From positions 689,501 to 753,500 of the forward strand of contig NC_085882.1 in NCBI RefSeq assembly GCF_035222275.1: a stretch of DNA of 64,000 bases, written 5' to 3'. The position numbers were made by a program, and so were the translations under genes. Of the stretch, positions 11,465-24,639 are shown piece by piece. This DNA comes from Podospora bellae-mahoneyi. Taxonomy: Eukaryota; Ascomycota; Sordariomycetes; Sordariales; Podosporaceae. A model generated the notes under the pieces. The model worked only from the letters and a program-made list of their open reading frames with translations, was not told the origin of the DNA and did no database searches. Every line of letters begins with the position of its first letter. The first letter of the stretch is position 1.

Positions 11465-12152
11465 GTGGGCCTGAAGGATTCTGGTCCAGAGGCAGTGTTA
11501 AAAGGTGCTAACAGGCGTAAGGCTTGTGGAGTGGTCTGTGGGCTGGGCATCAAGACCAGTATCAACCGGAAGGAGACCGATCATCTTGAGATGGATGAGG
11601 ACATAGGCAGTCTTGCCGGTCCTGTGGACAGGGCTTTGGCGTACAGTGAGGTCTTCGTGGAAGAATGCACGTACTGGTTGGATCGGCTGGCAGGGAGGGT
11701 ATGAGTATTATCTGCAGCTGATAGGGCAAGGGTGAATGTCAGAGCTGACGTCCGATCCCAGTTCTTCCCTCGTCAAAAACACAGCGTTACAATATCACAG
11801 CCGACAGCAACATTCTTCTCCTCGGACCACACCTCCGGCGTTTGAGCCGCATCCTTGCAGTAGTCGCCGTGACACTGGTGATCCTCATCCCAATCACCTT
11901 CATCCCATCGATCATATCAACCGCAGGCCGTGTGCTGGCGAGCATATTTTCCGCAATCATGTTCCTTGTGGTTGTTTCGTTCTTCACAACAGCCAGGACT
12001 GTTGACATATTTGCATCGGGAGCCAGGTAAGTGCTTTGCTGCGCCTAGATGGACAATCTTGCTAACGGCTTCTCGATAGCTATGCCGCGGTCCATGTAGC
12101 GTTGACAACAGCGACGAAGGGGGGTGAGGAATGCTGTTGCTCGATCTCCTGA
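11465..12152 (+). pseudogene. DUF6594 membrane-protein fragment (C-terminal half)
   Basis: The segment 11465-11698 encodes a stretch with the DUF6594 pattern of a D-x-L/x-P-x-D-R loop followed by an aromatic helix (YWLDRLAGR). After an intron-like gap, about 11765-12026 encodes RLSRILAVVAVTLVILIP and a second hydrophobic helix ending in TARTVDIFASGAS. A clean 53-bp intron (GTAAGT to GATAG) leads to 12080-12152 with YAAVHVA, the family's usual end. The two membrane helices at the C-terminus are typical. I could not find an in-phase acceptor joining the first two pieces, nor the N-terminal third, so the gene looks incomplete. It ends 1 bp from the end of the convergent kinase-like gene. Confidence 0.5.
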
Positions 12153-12153
12153 A

Positions 12154-14094
12154 TTATAGGGGCTGAATGCCCTTGCTCAGCTTCATGACGACCTTTTCGT
12201 GAAATGATTTGGCTGATCGCGAGCGGGTGGTGTCATCGAGTTCAACTTCGTAGCTCGACGTCAAACAAGTTGCTACAACATCTTGGTACGACTCCCCAAC
12301 GAAATGTGCGAGTCTCTCATTGCATTGCTTCACGAGATAGGATTGGGCTTCCAACCCGGAGAATTTGCTAGGCAGTTTCCGCACAATATCCAGAGCACTC
12401 TGCCATAGACCGATCTTGAGCAATACCACGCCAAGGGAATAAATGCCATGTTTGGCGAGATGACCAGGTTGTACAGTCCCTTGGCGATCAGGGTGTCGAT
12501 AGGCATTGAATTCAATAGAGTCCACTGCTCGCCCTATTGAGGAATCTGATCCAGGTCGTGCGAACTCGAAGCCGTGCAAGTATGTTTTGCGTGGTCAATC
12601 CTGCGTGTTCCTGGCCTATGGAAGAAGATGATGTTGAAGCTGCTGATCTCCTGATGAAGCCAACCGACGAGATGCCAATTTTCTACTGCCTTGGCGCTCG
12701 CCAAGGCCAAACCTAGTCTCTCGTCCAGGAATGGCCGGTCGGGGCCTTTCATCTTGTAGATGACGTGCTGCAATGTCACATATTTCTAGTCCTCGATGTC
12801 AGGCGGTACTTCAAGTTCAGAATGTAACAATGTTCCAAGGGCTCGGGAAACCACCCAATGCACCTTAGCGCACGGAAGTCTTGAGACTCAACGGCCTTCA
12901 ACATGTTGGCTAAGACGCTGATTCGTTTTTCAACGACCGGAATATCCCTAGGATCCAGGTAAGGGCCGTAAATCTTCTTCTCTTTGATGGCCGTGCCACT
13001 GTAAGCCATGGTGGTTGCTCCCAGAGAGATATCTTGACGAGCGATCTTGACCAGTTGCAGTGGTCCTGTTAGGCCGGGAGCTTGGAATGTCTCATCGCTA
13101 ATCATCGCCTCCAATGCCTCTCCTTCCTCCAATGCAGGCCAGTCAAAATGTATCTCTCAAGAAGCCCAAAAACGTCTTCGGTGTCTTTGACCAGCTCCTT
13201 TAAGAAATGGCCAGTCTGGTGCGGCTTGTTGAATCCCGGTTGAAGCTGATGAAGAGAGCGATACCCTTGAACCAGGGACACGACCTTATTCCAAGCGGTC
13301 ATAATCTCGTCCTTGTCGACCATCCGGACGTGATGCGTGAACAGCTTTTCTCCTCTGCGAATATCCTCCACAGCGTTGCATATTGTCCGGTCCGGGCAAA
13401 GGTAAGTTCAAGGCCCGACATGATGTTTGCCACTCCGGAGGTCTTGATCCAATGGCTGATATCCTTCGTGTTTCTCTCTGTTAGCTCATCCTTGATCTTG
13501 ATAAGGAGCTGGAGGAATGTTTTCGCTTCAGGGATGTCCGTTGGCCGTTCGTTGTCGGGCATGATTGGTGCTAAGCGTATGGACCTCCCACCAGTCATTC
13601 CGATGTATATCGGCGTCGCAAACAGTATTTCCTCTCGCTTCGTGAGGCAATTCTGTAGCTCTGAAATAATCACAAAGCCGTCTTGAGCGACCGAACGTGT
13701 CATATCTCTTATTACGGCAGCAGTAAAGGAATTGGGCCCAGACAGATCGTCGGTCTTCTTATTTATGACGATCATCGTTTCTATCGCCATGTCCACCGTA
13801 ATGTACAATAAACAGCGACGGACCAGGTGCCTCGACCGTCATCATACAGTCGAGGATCACTTTCAGAAGCGCAGAGTAGCTGTCGGTGCTTGGAATGGCG
13901 AACGTTGTCACATCGAAATTGAAGCTATTTCTGAACATTTCTGCAACAAGCTTGCCTTCTTCGACGAAGCCGGCATACCCATCTTCCCAGTATGTGACCA
14001 GTGCTGTGGCCTTTGCGTATGGCCTTTGCGTACCCGTGATAGCGAACAGTGGTTTGGAGGTCTCGGTTGAGGTTTGATATCCAATGAGATGTTT
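12154..14094 (-). pseudogene. Caspase-like plus kinase-like (DUF7580-type) gene, decayed
   Basis: Reading from 14094 downwards, the first part (about 14090-13770) is a caspase-fold p20 start: YAKATALV strand, GFVEEGKLVAEMFRN helix, FNFDVTTFAIPS, then LFIVHYGGHGD with the catalytic-type histidine. The segment that should carry the LLLDCC cysteine is absent; sequence resumes at SGPNSFTAAVI and ATPIYIG, the normal end of this domain. A linker follows, and then a kinase-like domain of the type found in fungal prion-inhibition (het-s-associated) proteins: DIPVVEKRI, RALRCIGWF, LDERLGLALA, LHQEISSFNIIFF in place of HRD, YRHPDRQG and GIYSLGVVLLKIGLW. Several frame interruptions separate these pieces. 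It is probably a regulated cell-death or allorecognition gene that is no longer functional. Confidence 0.6.
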
Positions 14095-14418
14095 CAGGAC
14101 ATGCTGTCATGTTTGGATTTTGCAACATGAAGAATAGCAAACGAGGAGAGGAATTGTGTATCTTCGACGGGGTGTCGGGTATCCGTGGGCCAAAAATGTA
14201 AACGAAGAAGGACCAGTGCACTCAAATCAGCAGTTCCATGCGGCAGCCTCCCGTTTTGCAGATTGACCAGATGCACAACCACGTGACGGTTGATGCAAAT
14301 CATGGTTGGGCAGCAAGTTTTATTGGGTTTGCACCGAGCCTCATCGCAGTGCAGTTTCGGATTTGCGCTTACCACTGTTCTCACATCAGTGTCGTTGCCC
14401 TGCAGCTTTGTTGCGATC
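14095..14418. promoter_or_regulatory. Head-to-head intergenic region, candidate bidirectional promoter
   Basis: About 320 bp separate the caspase/kinase-like gene (minus) from the kinase-ankyrin gene (plus). No TATA element is obvious. Shared regulation of the two divergent genes is an inference from spacing only. Confidence 0.3.
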
Positions 14419-17400
14419 ATGGAGAGCTCGAATCCCTACACCAAGCCCACTCAAACCTATAGCCGTCTCCGCTCATCAAGATATTTGCCGTCAGCAGTCG
14501 GCACTCATCATGATGGTTATTCGGGGACTGATTCGAATCGATCCGTTTACTAGAAGAGGTCATTGATATGCTCACCTCTGCAGACATCCCAGGCCCGGCC
14601 ATGGTTCCTGATTATGGCGAGTTTGTCGGTCAAGGCGGCCAGTTCAAGTTGTTAAAAACCGAGCTTTTCTGGCTCATGAGGCCGCTATGGCTGCCCGCCC
14701 CGTTGCTGTTAAACACCCAAAGTTCGAACTAGACCCGAACAGCGCTGTGGACTACACAAAAAGATCGACATGCCGCCATTTGGAGCATATCAGACTCGAA
14801 GTAAAGGCATTGACCACGCCAGCATTGAGGCAACATCCAAACATCGTACACCTTCTTTCCTGGTGCCTAGTCTCCACTGTCCACCGTCCGGTCGCACTGG
14901 TCATGGAGTTGGCATTTTCTGATCTGCAGCAACTGGTTTCACGGCCTGGATGAGCCGAGGCACCGACAGCCACTAGGTATTTGCTTTGCTTCGACATTGC
15001 CAATGGACTAGACGCAATTCACGAATGCAAGTTGGTGCATGGAGATCTCAAACCGACGAAGGTTCTGATATTTCCAACTCGCACAAACTGACCGATGGCA
15101 AAGTTGGCAGATTTTGGGCTCTCAGTTGATGATTTGGAGAGTAGCAATTTTGGTGGAGCGGGACTCGGAGGCACACCGGGATGGCAAGCTCCAGAAATGG
15201 TAGAGGATCGAGCAGTGACGGTGGAAAAGTCATTCAAGGCCGACAACTATTCGTTTGGGTTACTCGTTTGGCATTTCATGCTTGGATTGGAAGGAAATGC
15301 TGTCCCGCCTTGCCCATCGGGTACACCTCAGGACATCTGGATTGACAATGGAATTGCCATATCGCAGTATCCATCAGACCGAGGAGCTGTTCAGTACATC
15401 ATCCGACCTTTGCTGATGTCTTTTCTTCACTATGTGCCTGCGAAACGGCCGGACCGGGTTGGAAGATTACTTATGCCCTACGGGTCAATACATGTCAAAA
15501 GTACCCTGTACGTATTTCCCCTATTGCTCAATGCCCAATGATATCAAGCGGACGTTGACTAAAGGCATCCTCTGCAGGCTACCTAAATTGCTCATTCCAA
15601 AAAAGTTTTGCCTTCCCTCTAGGTGGGGCCAGTCTCAAAAGCTGTGGTTCGAAATTCCAACTCTGCCCGAGGAACTTGTTGAGACGTGGAGACTGCGACT
15701 TCAGACCAACCTTGAAGAAACAAGCCCAGACGTTTTATTCGCCGTATTCCTGCACCTAACACGGGCATCACAACCGGAACGTTGTCTCGCTGTTCTGCTA
15801 GCTGCAGCGAAGCAGGGATACAGTCCTGCCAGAGCATGTGCACTCGATGTTTTTGAACACTGCCGGGCTGACATCCCACTACAAATTCAAATGTCACTTA
15901 TCACCTGGCTTCGCGAGGCTGTAAGCACTGGCTCGGTCTATGCAAGATCTAGACTGGCCAAGCTGGATCCGGACGCCTTGAAGCTGGGAATCTCGGGGTT
16001 CCAAGCCGCTGGCGGTTATAGCCAGTTCTACTTCACCAAATCTCAATGCAATCAACTACAGTGGATCTGCACCTATTGGACTTTACGCCAGCTCCAGTCC
16101 TACTTCGAAGAGTTCTCCGGTGAAGACATAAATTGGGCAACGGTCGATGGTGAAACTCCGCTCTACCTGGTCTGCATACGTGGTTCATGGGACATTGTCT
16201 CAGAACTGCTGAAGCGCGGAGCCGAGGCGTCAGTGAAATGTACCGCTTTCCAAATCTCGTGTCTTCACTGGATATTCACCTTCGATACAGCCGTTCAGCG
16301 AACTGTAGCAGAGAGGCTGATCGAAGCAGGCGGGGACATCAATGCAGTATGCGGCCGGCCTGTTCCTTTCTACCATTTCCCCTTTACGTTGCCAGCCGGT
16401 ACTCCCCTTCATTGGGCTGTTGTTCTCTCAAGGCACGACGCAATCTCCAACTTTTTGGAAGTCGGGGTCGACCTGTTGGTTCGAAATGGATCCTATCCGT
16501 ACATCTTGGATTGGCGCGTGAAGACTATGGACAGCCTGGGAGGGGCTCATCTCCAAGCATATTCGACACCGAGTGGGGAAGAACAGGGACTGTCAGCCCT
16601 TGATTATGAATCACGACCCTTTCATGTTCGAACATCTCCATAAGACGGGCAAAAATGTTGACATCAACGATGTAGATGAGGAAGGGTTTACGGTTGTCCA
16701 CCGACTGACATCCACCGCCGACCGGCGTACCCTAACCGAGAATCGGTTCTCTTTTTTCCCCTTTCTTGGTGAGCGCGAGAGGCTGAAGGTCCGAAGAGGC
16801 GCACAGTTGCAGCAATCAATGCTTTGGGGGGCGATCTCGACAAGCTGTCCGCAGCAGAGTGCTATACCAAGGATCCCTGTCCCAAACATTTCGGCCTGGC
16901 GGTGCAGTACTCCACACCTAGACTCGGCTGCAAAACATCCCCTACGCCTCTCATGCTAGCCATGATGGAGGATGAGCCCCATGTCGAACTCATCAGAGCG
17001 CTTCTCGAAGCCGGGGCCAACCCATTCATTGCAAACGAAAATGGGGGTACTGCGCTGGGTTGTGTCGGCGAACATCAATGTCCTCAGTATCTGAGTGTAG
17101 AGTGCGGGGCCGCAAGACCCTGCCTGCGTGCCGAAGGGGTTCGCATATTGCTTTCGTTCAAGGCCAGCATCTCTTGCAAAGACTACTTGGGAAATACGCC
17201 GGTGATGGCGGCCGTCGCGTCAGGGTGTTGCCCATCTGTGGACATTCTGCTTTCCCACGGAGCAGATTTTGACGAAGCGGATGAAAAGCCATCAAGAGCA
17301 GAGGTGCTTGGTGGGCGGCTGACCGCGTTTGCAAGGTTGGCCTTGTCCTCGCCACACCCAGTCGATTTGAACGCTGATTCCTAGATCGCCCGCCTCTTGG

Positions 17401-17802
17401 AGACGTACCTCTCGCCATGCCCCGATGTAGCAAAGAAAGAGCGGGTGCTGCGCCCAAGTGGTTTGCGCAACATGTCTCTCCTTCATATCCTCGCGGACAA
17501 GCTCATGCCCTTAAGTCTCAGAGTGGTTTGTTTGCTGTGGCACAGATGTCAATGAGATCAACGTGATAAGGGCCAGTAGAGTACTCGACGGGAAGAGGGT
17601 ACATGTGTTAGCCGAACAGAACGCGCTACATTTGGTGGAATCCCGCCGCGAGAAAATATTAGCGCAAGCAAGAGACAACGAGATCGGTGTCGATGAATAT
17701 AAGCGACGCATTGGTTTGGCTGATGAGGTCACGGACATCCTCAAGGATGCAGGTGCTTCTGTTCCTATATACAGAGAAGGGATATCTCAAAATGCCATGT
17801 GA
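14419..17802 (+). pseudogene. Protein kinase with C-terminal ankyrin repeats, frame-interrupted
   Basis: The likely start is the ATG at 14419 (MESSNPYTKPTQTYS). The kinase N-lobe follows with a GQGGQFK glycine loop near 14620, VAVKHPKF (catalytic lysine) near 14705, HPNIVHLLSW and a VMELA hinge. The C-lobe has HGDLKP at about 15040, LADFGLS, GTPGWQAPE and a DNYSFGLLVW helix. From about 15540 to 16640 an open stretch carries a helical linker and ankyrin repeats (GETPLYLVCIRGSWDIVSEL, GTPLHWAV). More repeats follow to 17380 (ALLEAGANPF, GNTPVMAAVA), and a tail to 17802. At least six frame changes interrupt the roughly 1,100-residue protein, so it is decayed or badly sequenced. Kinase-ankyrin proteins of this kind are common in fungal STAND/HET neighbourhoods. 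Confidence 0.68.
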
Positions 17803-18255
17803 AGGACCCTGCCTGGTATACTGAAAAGAGAGTCGCATATTTTTCCGCGAGAAGGCTCGAAGCAGCAAGGTTTAAGAATGAACGGTGTTCACATCAGTTG
17901 ACGTATGTTCTTAAAACTGCCGTTTGATGTTTACCAAGTAAAATGCCGGGGTAATTTGCCAGTTGCCAATCGTGCTGGTTGATGGAAATGCAAAACAGAG
18001 ATCGATAATAATGATCTTACACACGTCATTAAGTAAGCCAACCCCGAAAAGAGTTGCGGTACTAACGTATAGTTTTATCAGGAGTCTTTCTAAGACTGCT
18101 AAAACCTATATCAAAAACGCCCAAAAACATCCATCCACAAAGCAGAAGCAGCATGAGGTACCCAGAAGCGGCTCATAAATGGGCGCCAGCGATAGGAAAC
18201 CCTCCACCAGGCCTCACTGCAATTCCCCCTCTCTCCATTATCCGTCAATTTACAT
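17803..18255. other. Intergenic, no gene seen
   Basis: This region separates the convergent kinase-ankyrin and second caspase-like remnants. No domain is recognisable. Confidence 0.4.
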
Positions 18256-19132
18256 GAATTTTGTTGTCAAATCGATTGCCAGACAAATAGAATATCCTGT
18301 GCGCTCGATGTGTCATATGCTGCCTGGAGCGAACCCCAGCAAGACGAGGATTCCGCACGCAACAAGCCCGAGTATGACTGTACCTGCCCAGAAAGCTCCA
18401 AAACGTCTGGGCTGGTGCCTCCAACGACCGCGGGATTCCCGTCTTGTCGGGCCAAGTAACCAACAGGGTGTCAGATGTTGAAAGCCCGGAGGCTTGGAAG
18501 GCCTCAACCGCTGAGCACCATCTGACGGTCCTAGGGACAAGCACACGTGGCTTTGAGCTCAGACTCAAAGTGCTGCCCTGACTGATATACACCGGCATTG
18601 CGTATAGATCGTGTTTTGTCATCGCAAAGATGTAGGTGTAAGGCTTTGGATGTCGACGCCACCTTGCTGATCCATCGCGGCCTTCATTTCTTGGATGAGA
18701 GCAGCGGTGAGGGAACCCTTTCCCGGTGAGCGGGTCTTGGATCCCATTGCCGCTGCTGTCAGGATGCTGAAGCGAAGTTTACTCGCTGGAAGAACTGGGG
18801 ATGTCAAAATATGAAACGTCATACTGAAGGACGTCAGAAAACATCTGGCCGATAGCTTCGCCCTCTTCCTTGAACCCAGGATCTGCGTGTTTCCAACAAA
18901 CGACAAGCACCCGGGCATTCGCATATGTGGTATCGGATATCATTTCGGTGTATAAGGGTCTGGTATGTGCGGAGTTGATCCACGGTGACCACGAAGCAAA
19001 AAAAGGTAAGGTATTTGCAAAATGTCTAGACGTAAGAGTTGAAGACTGATCAGTCTGAAAGGAATAAATGCGGTCATGCTGATGGAAGATGATATATGTG
19101 TTTGCCAGCTGTGTTGAAAGAACGGCCGACAA
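18256..19132 (-). pseudogene. Second caspase-like remnant with C-terminal membrane segment
   Basis: The minus strand from 19000 to 18780 reads YANARVLVVCWKH, EEGEAIGQMFSDV and YDVSYFDIPSSSS. This aligns block by block with the caspase-like start in the gene at 14.09 kb. The sequence then jumps to LTAAAMGSKTR and GKGSLTAALIQEM, the end of the same domain, so the part with both catalytic residues is missing. After MPVYIS a short linker leads to a hydrophobic helix (AGTVILGLVACGILVLLG) encoded near 18330-18400, a probable tail anchor. Frame interruptions are present. The similarity to the first copy is at the protein-pattern level; their DNA is well diverged. Confidence 0.5.
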
Positions 19133-20381
19133 CCTGGGAGAGAAGCAACACCTCGACTCGGACCATATTGTCGCATGTTACACTCACGACCTATGTCAGA
19201 ACTCAATGCCAGACGGAAGGTGTAGATAATCTGAAGTCGGCTGGAGTTATGTCAAGTTGAAAACTCTGAGACAGACTAACAGAGTCAATTGTCGGCACCA
19301 AGCGCTCGATGTGCGCCGCATTGGAAATCCCGGAGTTGCCATGAGGGCAACAAGGTGTCACAATTCGGATGCCACTACCCGATAACCAAGAGATATGAGA
19401 ACTTATCTCAGTTTCAGACCACGCGCCTGGCAATGGCTGGATGTGGCTGGTGGGCCCACTTATTCAGGGGGGGGATTTGCCAGGCGCTGTTCTCAATAAC
19501 TGGGCCACACCTAACGCACCGCACCTGCCACCAGGAAGGTCGTCTGAATCTGAGATAAACGAGAACCGCTGCGGCAAAAAGAAAAAAGTTTGTGTTTCTC
19601 ACGGGACCGAATGTCAGGGTCGAGCTGCGGGGGCACTGGTAGTTAGTCTGGACAGGCAGGTGCACACACACCACCGATGATACCTTGGCTTCGTAGGCGA
19701 CTGTTCTGCGCTGCACGTACACAATGGGTGCTCTTGCCCATTCGCCCAGTTGACTTGATGGCCTACGTGACGATACCCTCTGATACCGAAGACCTTGAGG
19801 TGCTGATCAGTGAGATGGTGTCATTGGTGTCTATGCATTCAACACCGCAGGAAATTTGTCCACATTTGGCGCAGAGGTGCTATCTCCTGCCAAGTTTCGG
19901 TTTTAGAACTACGAAATAGGAGTGCGAGGAGACCTGCTGGGAAACAGCAGAGGACACGGTTAGACCTGATGACCTTGTGACATAAATCGCCCGGCTCCTG
20001 CTTATCAGTGTAAATTAATGTTTCCATGTATACCAGGTAGGCAAGTTGCCGCTTCAAAGCATAAACACAACGATGACGGTGCCATGATCCCACATTTAGC
20101 ATCTGGCTCTTCCTGAGCCCTTGGTTTCGAGCGACAGCGCAAAGGACACCGGCGAAACTGCCTTGTGACTACCCAAGACCAAGGGTTCATGTAAGAGCCG
20201 CATGCGGGAGCAAGGTAACACGATATTGAGCATGGACTAAGCTAGGTATTGGTTCTGTCACCAACCACCACGTGATTACTCTTGTGTTTGGGCTCAACAG
20301 ATGATAATGTCAGGTGTCGACATAATCCACGTGAACTATTATCCATCCTGTCGATCCAGCTCCATCGTACAGTTGCACCAG
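19133..20381. other. Intergenic, no gene seen
   Basis: Only short ORFs occur. A C/T-rich block at about 20385-20560 belongs to the 3' end of the flavoenzyme gene. I see no RNA gene or repeat here. Confidence 0.45.
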
Positions 20382-22435
<2,054 letters not shown>

Positions 22436-23235
22436 CGTAATGAGCCAGTAGCAACTTGGGAATGGTGAGAAGATGCAGGAAAGTTGGCGACGGCGAGATA
22501 CCAGAGTTGAAATATATCTCCCAAAGTTCGGTCTACACGGTTAAAATTTCCGCCCACAACCTACCCCGCGACACCTGGCACGCGGTCGAGGTTGGGGAGG
22601 ATTGCTCCGCATCTGCCGGCATAGTACTGCTCTCCGAATAGAACCCCCTCTACTCCCGGCTCCCCGACATGGTTGTGCATGCGGAGAGACGGGATATTCT
22701 TTTGGCATGCTTGGTGTGGGGTTCATGAGGGGGAGAGAATCCCTACACTGGTGAGAGGATCGTCGTTACGTACTTGCAGAGCCGCTTGGGGATGTAGCGT
22801 GAGGGGTAGCCGCCATTGATTGACTATCGAGGTTTAGCTTGCGTGCACTTCCCCCGACATCAAACGTCAGGCGACCGATCGTGAGCTTATGTTCAGGAGC
22901 GTCAGGTGAAAAAGGTCTTTGTGACAGCAAGCTGTAAGCGTCTCATTGGATGTCAATAGTGAATCTACCATACGATGCGATTGCTTTCCCCTCTAGCCCA
23001 GCTAGCACTTGTTTCAATCTCAGAACTCTTGACATACTTCGACTCGAATATGCGCCCGTCCCTTGATATATCCAACCTGGTATTTATTCGTTCCCCGTGT
23101 CGTCATTCACCTGCTTCAGAGGTATCTCCCAAAACACATGGACCCCATTTTTTTTTAGTGTCCCGGTCCATCCATTCATGATATCATCCTTCATTCTCCC
23201 ACCTCTGATATCCAGTCAGACTTGAATCTGAACTC
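22436..23235. other. Intergenic, no gene seen
   Basis: This is the upstream region of the VAO-type gene and the 3' flank of the disordered-protein gene. It contains only short ORFs. Confidence 0.5.
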
Positions 23236-24459
23236 TTACTCGGCCAGCGTTTCGACTTTAGGGATGGCCTGACTATGACGTTTGGATCCACTCCTCTGGT
23301 ACCCAACACCGCCGTCCACCTGTCGAGAAGGTCGGATGTACTCGGCTATCTTCTGAGCTATGCTCGACTGCCGTCTCAACGTTCGTGGCTGGTCAACTTG
23401 TGTATGGGGAGGCTTGAAGGCCTCATCCACGCCCAACACCTGAACCGGTTGCACAGTGGGCGCGGTTTCCGCGGCAAATGTATCAAGCTTCGTCAACTCC
23501 ACACTCGCACCAGTAGCCCAGCTGGGATTTCTTGAATGTCCTTTGTGGCGCAATCGTTGAATCGGCTGCTCGAGCGGCTGTTGGGAGACTTCTGTTGGGA
23601 GAGGATGGGCAAAAGACGAATGCGATCGATTCCCGGTGCCAGTGGACGCAGCATCTCTACTTCTCCGGCTGCTGTTCTTGCTTCTGCCACTGGCGGACGT
23701 CCTTCCTCCGACGGCTGTGGTGGCGGCGCTTACATCCGACACCGCACTCGCAAATTGCGTGTGGGGATTGGGATGGACAGTAGGCCGATGGGGATAAGCG
23801 GCCTGAGCCGCCGCTGCGCGCTGTGACATCTGGCGCAAGACAACCTCGTGATGTGCGCGTTCTTCGGCTTCAGCTTGGGCAAGAAATAACTCAAAGTCTG
23901 TCGATGGCGACGCTCTTGGCTGCCGGGTGTGCTGACTGTGAGAGTGGTGTCTTGTTGGGGTGTGGCTTGCCTGCCGGAGCTCTTTCGGAGCTGGGTCCCA
24001 ACTCATCGGTGGGGTGCTGATAGGAACTTGGTGGACGGCTGCCGTTTGGGAAACCCGCAACGGATCCTCTACCAGAGTGTAGGAGTATCGTTTTGACTTG
24101 GAATCTCTTCTCGCCAGCTCATGTTGGAGGGCCAACTGGGGCGGAGGGTTCACTGCGTCGTCTGTTCTCCTCCCTTCTGACTGTCTTCCCCTACGTGCTT
24201 TGAGTCTTGTTGTCCCCTCAGGCAAACTTTGCAACGGGGCAGTTCGCCTGGAGTCAAAGATCCGGTGTCTCTGGCTGCCCACTGGCAACACTGGCATGCG
24301 CGAAAAGTCCGAGGCGGCATGCTTGGGCTCGTAGACAAACTTTTGCTTTGGTTCCTCAATTGCCTCCAAAGCGGGAGGAGCCGATTTCTGCCATGACTTG
24401 AAGCGGTCCCGGAAGCTCGCCTTCTTTCTGAGTTGGGGCCGTGGGGGTTGGCTCGCCAT
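23236..24459 (-). CDS. Hypothetical disordered protein, Ser/Arg/Gln-rich
   Basis: One exon of 407 residues from the ATG at 24459 (MASQPPRPQLRKKASFRDRF). The ORF stays open further upstream to 24900 but runs through a CA/GA microsatellite and looks like leader, so the inner start is preferred. The protein is basic and of low complexity. It has RRxS-like kinase motifs (RRDSKSKRYS, RRQSSIAQK), a short helix near residue 190 (FLAQAEAEERAHHEVVLRQM) and no membrane segment or recognised domain. It resembles fungal hypothetical proteins that are phosphorylated and unstructured. No function can be named. Confidence 0.6.
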   Translation of the reverse strand: MASQPPRPQLRKKASFRDRFKSWQKSAPPALEAIEEPKQKFVYEPKHAASDFSRMPVLPVGSQRHRIFDSRRTAPLQSLPEGTTRLKARRGRQSEGRRTDDAVNPPPQLALQHELARRDSKSKRYSYTLVEDPLRVSQTAAVHQVPISTPPMSWDPAPKELRQASHTPTRHHSHSQHTRQPRASPSTDFELFLAQAEAEERAHHEVVLRQMSQRAAAAQAAYPHRPTVHPNPHTQFASAVSDVSAATTAVGGRTSASGRSKNSSRRSRDAASTGTGNRSHSSFAHPLPTEVSQQPLEQPIQRLRHKGHSRNPSWATGASVELTKLDTFAAETAPTVQPVQVLGVDEAFKPPHTQVDQPRTLRRQSSIAQKIAEYIRPSRQVDGGVGYQRSGSKRHSQAIPKVETLAE

Positions 24460-24579
24460 TGTGAGTGTGGCAAATGCGTCTAATGGATTTGGAGAAGATG
24501 CACTGGGAATGTTGTGATGCGGCTGGAGGGTTATTGTCTTGCTGGGATTGGATATTGTTGAAGTTGTGTTTGGCGTAGT

Positions 24580-24580
24580 A

Positions 24581-24627
<47 letters not shown>
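24580..24627. repeat. Compound (CA)n(GA)n microsatellite
   Basis: About ten CA dinucleotides run directly into about fourteen GA dinucleotides, 120-170 bp upstream of the preferred start of the disordered-protein gene, so it probably lies in its promoter or 5' UTR. It is likely length-polymorphic. Confidence 0.95.
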
Positions 24628-24629
<2 letters not shown>

Positions 24630-24639
24630 CTTGGTGGAA

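Noticed and set aside
23532-24334. Plus-strand ORFs opposite the disordered-protein gene
   Set aside because: Overlapping short frames in a low-complexity gene; no motifs.
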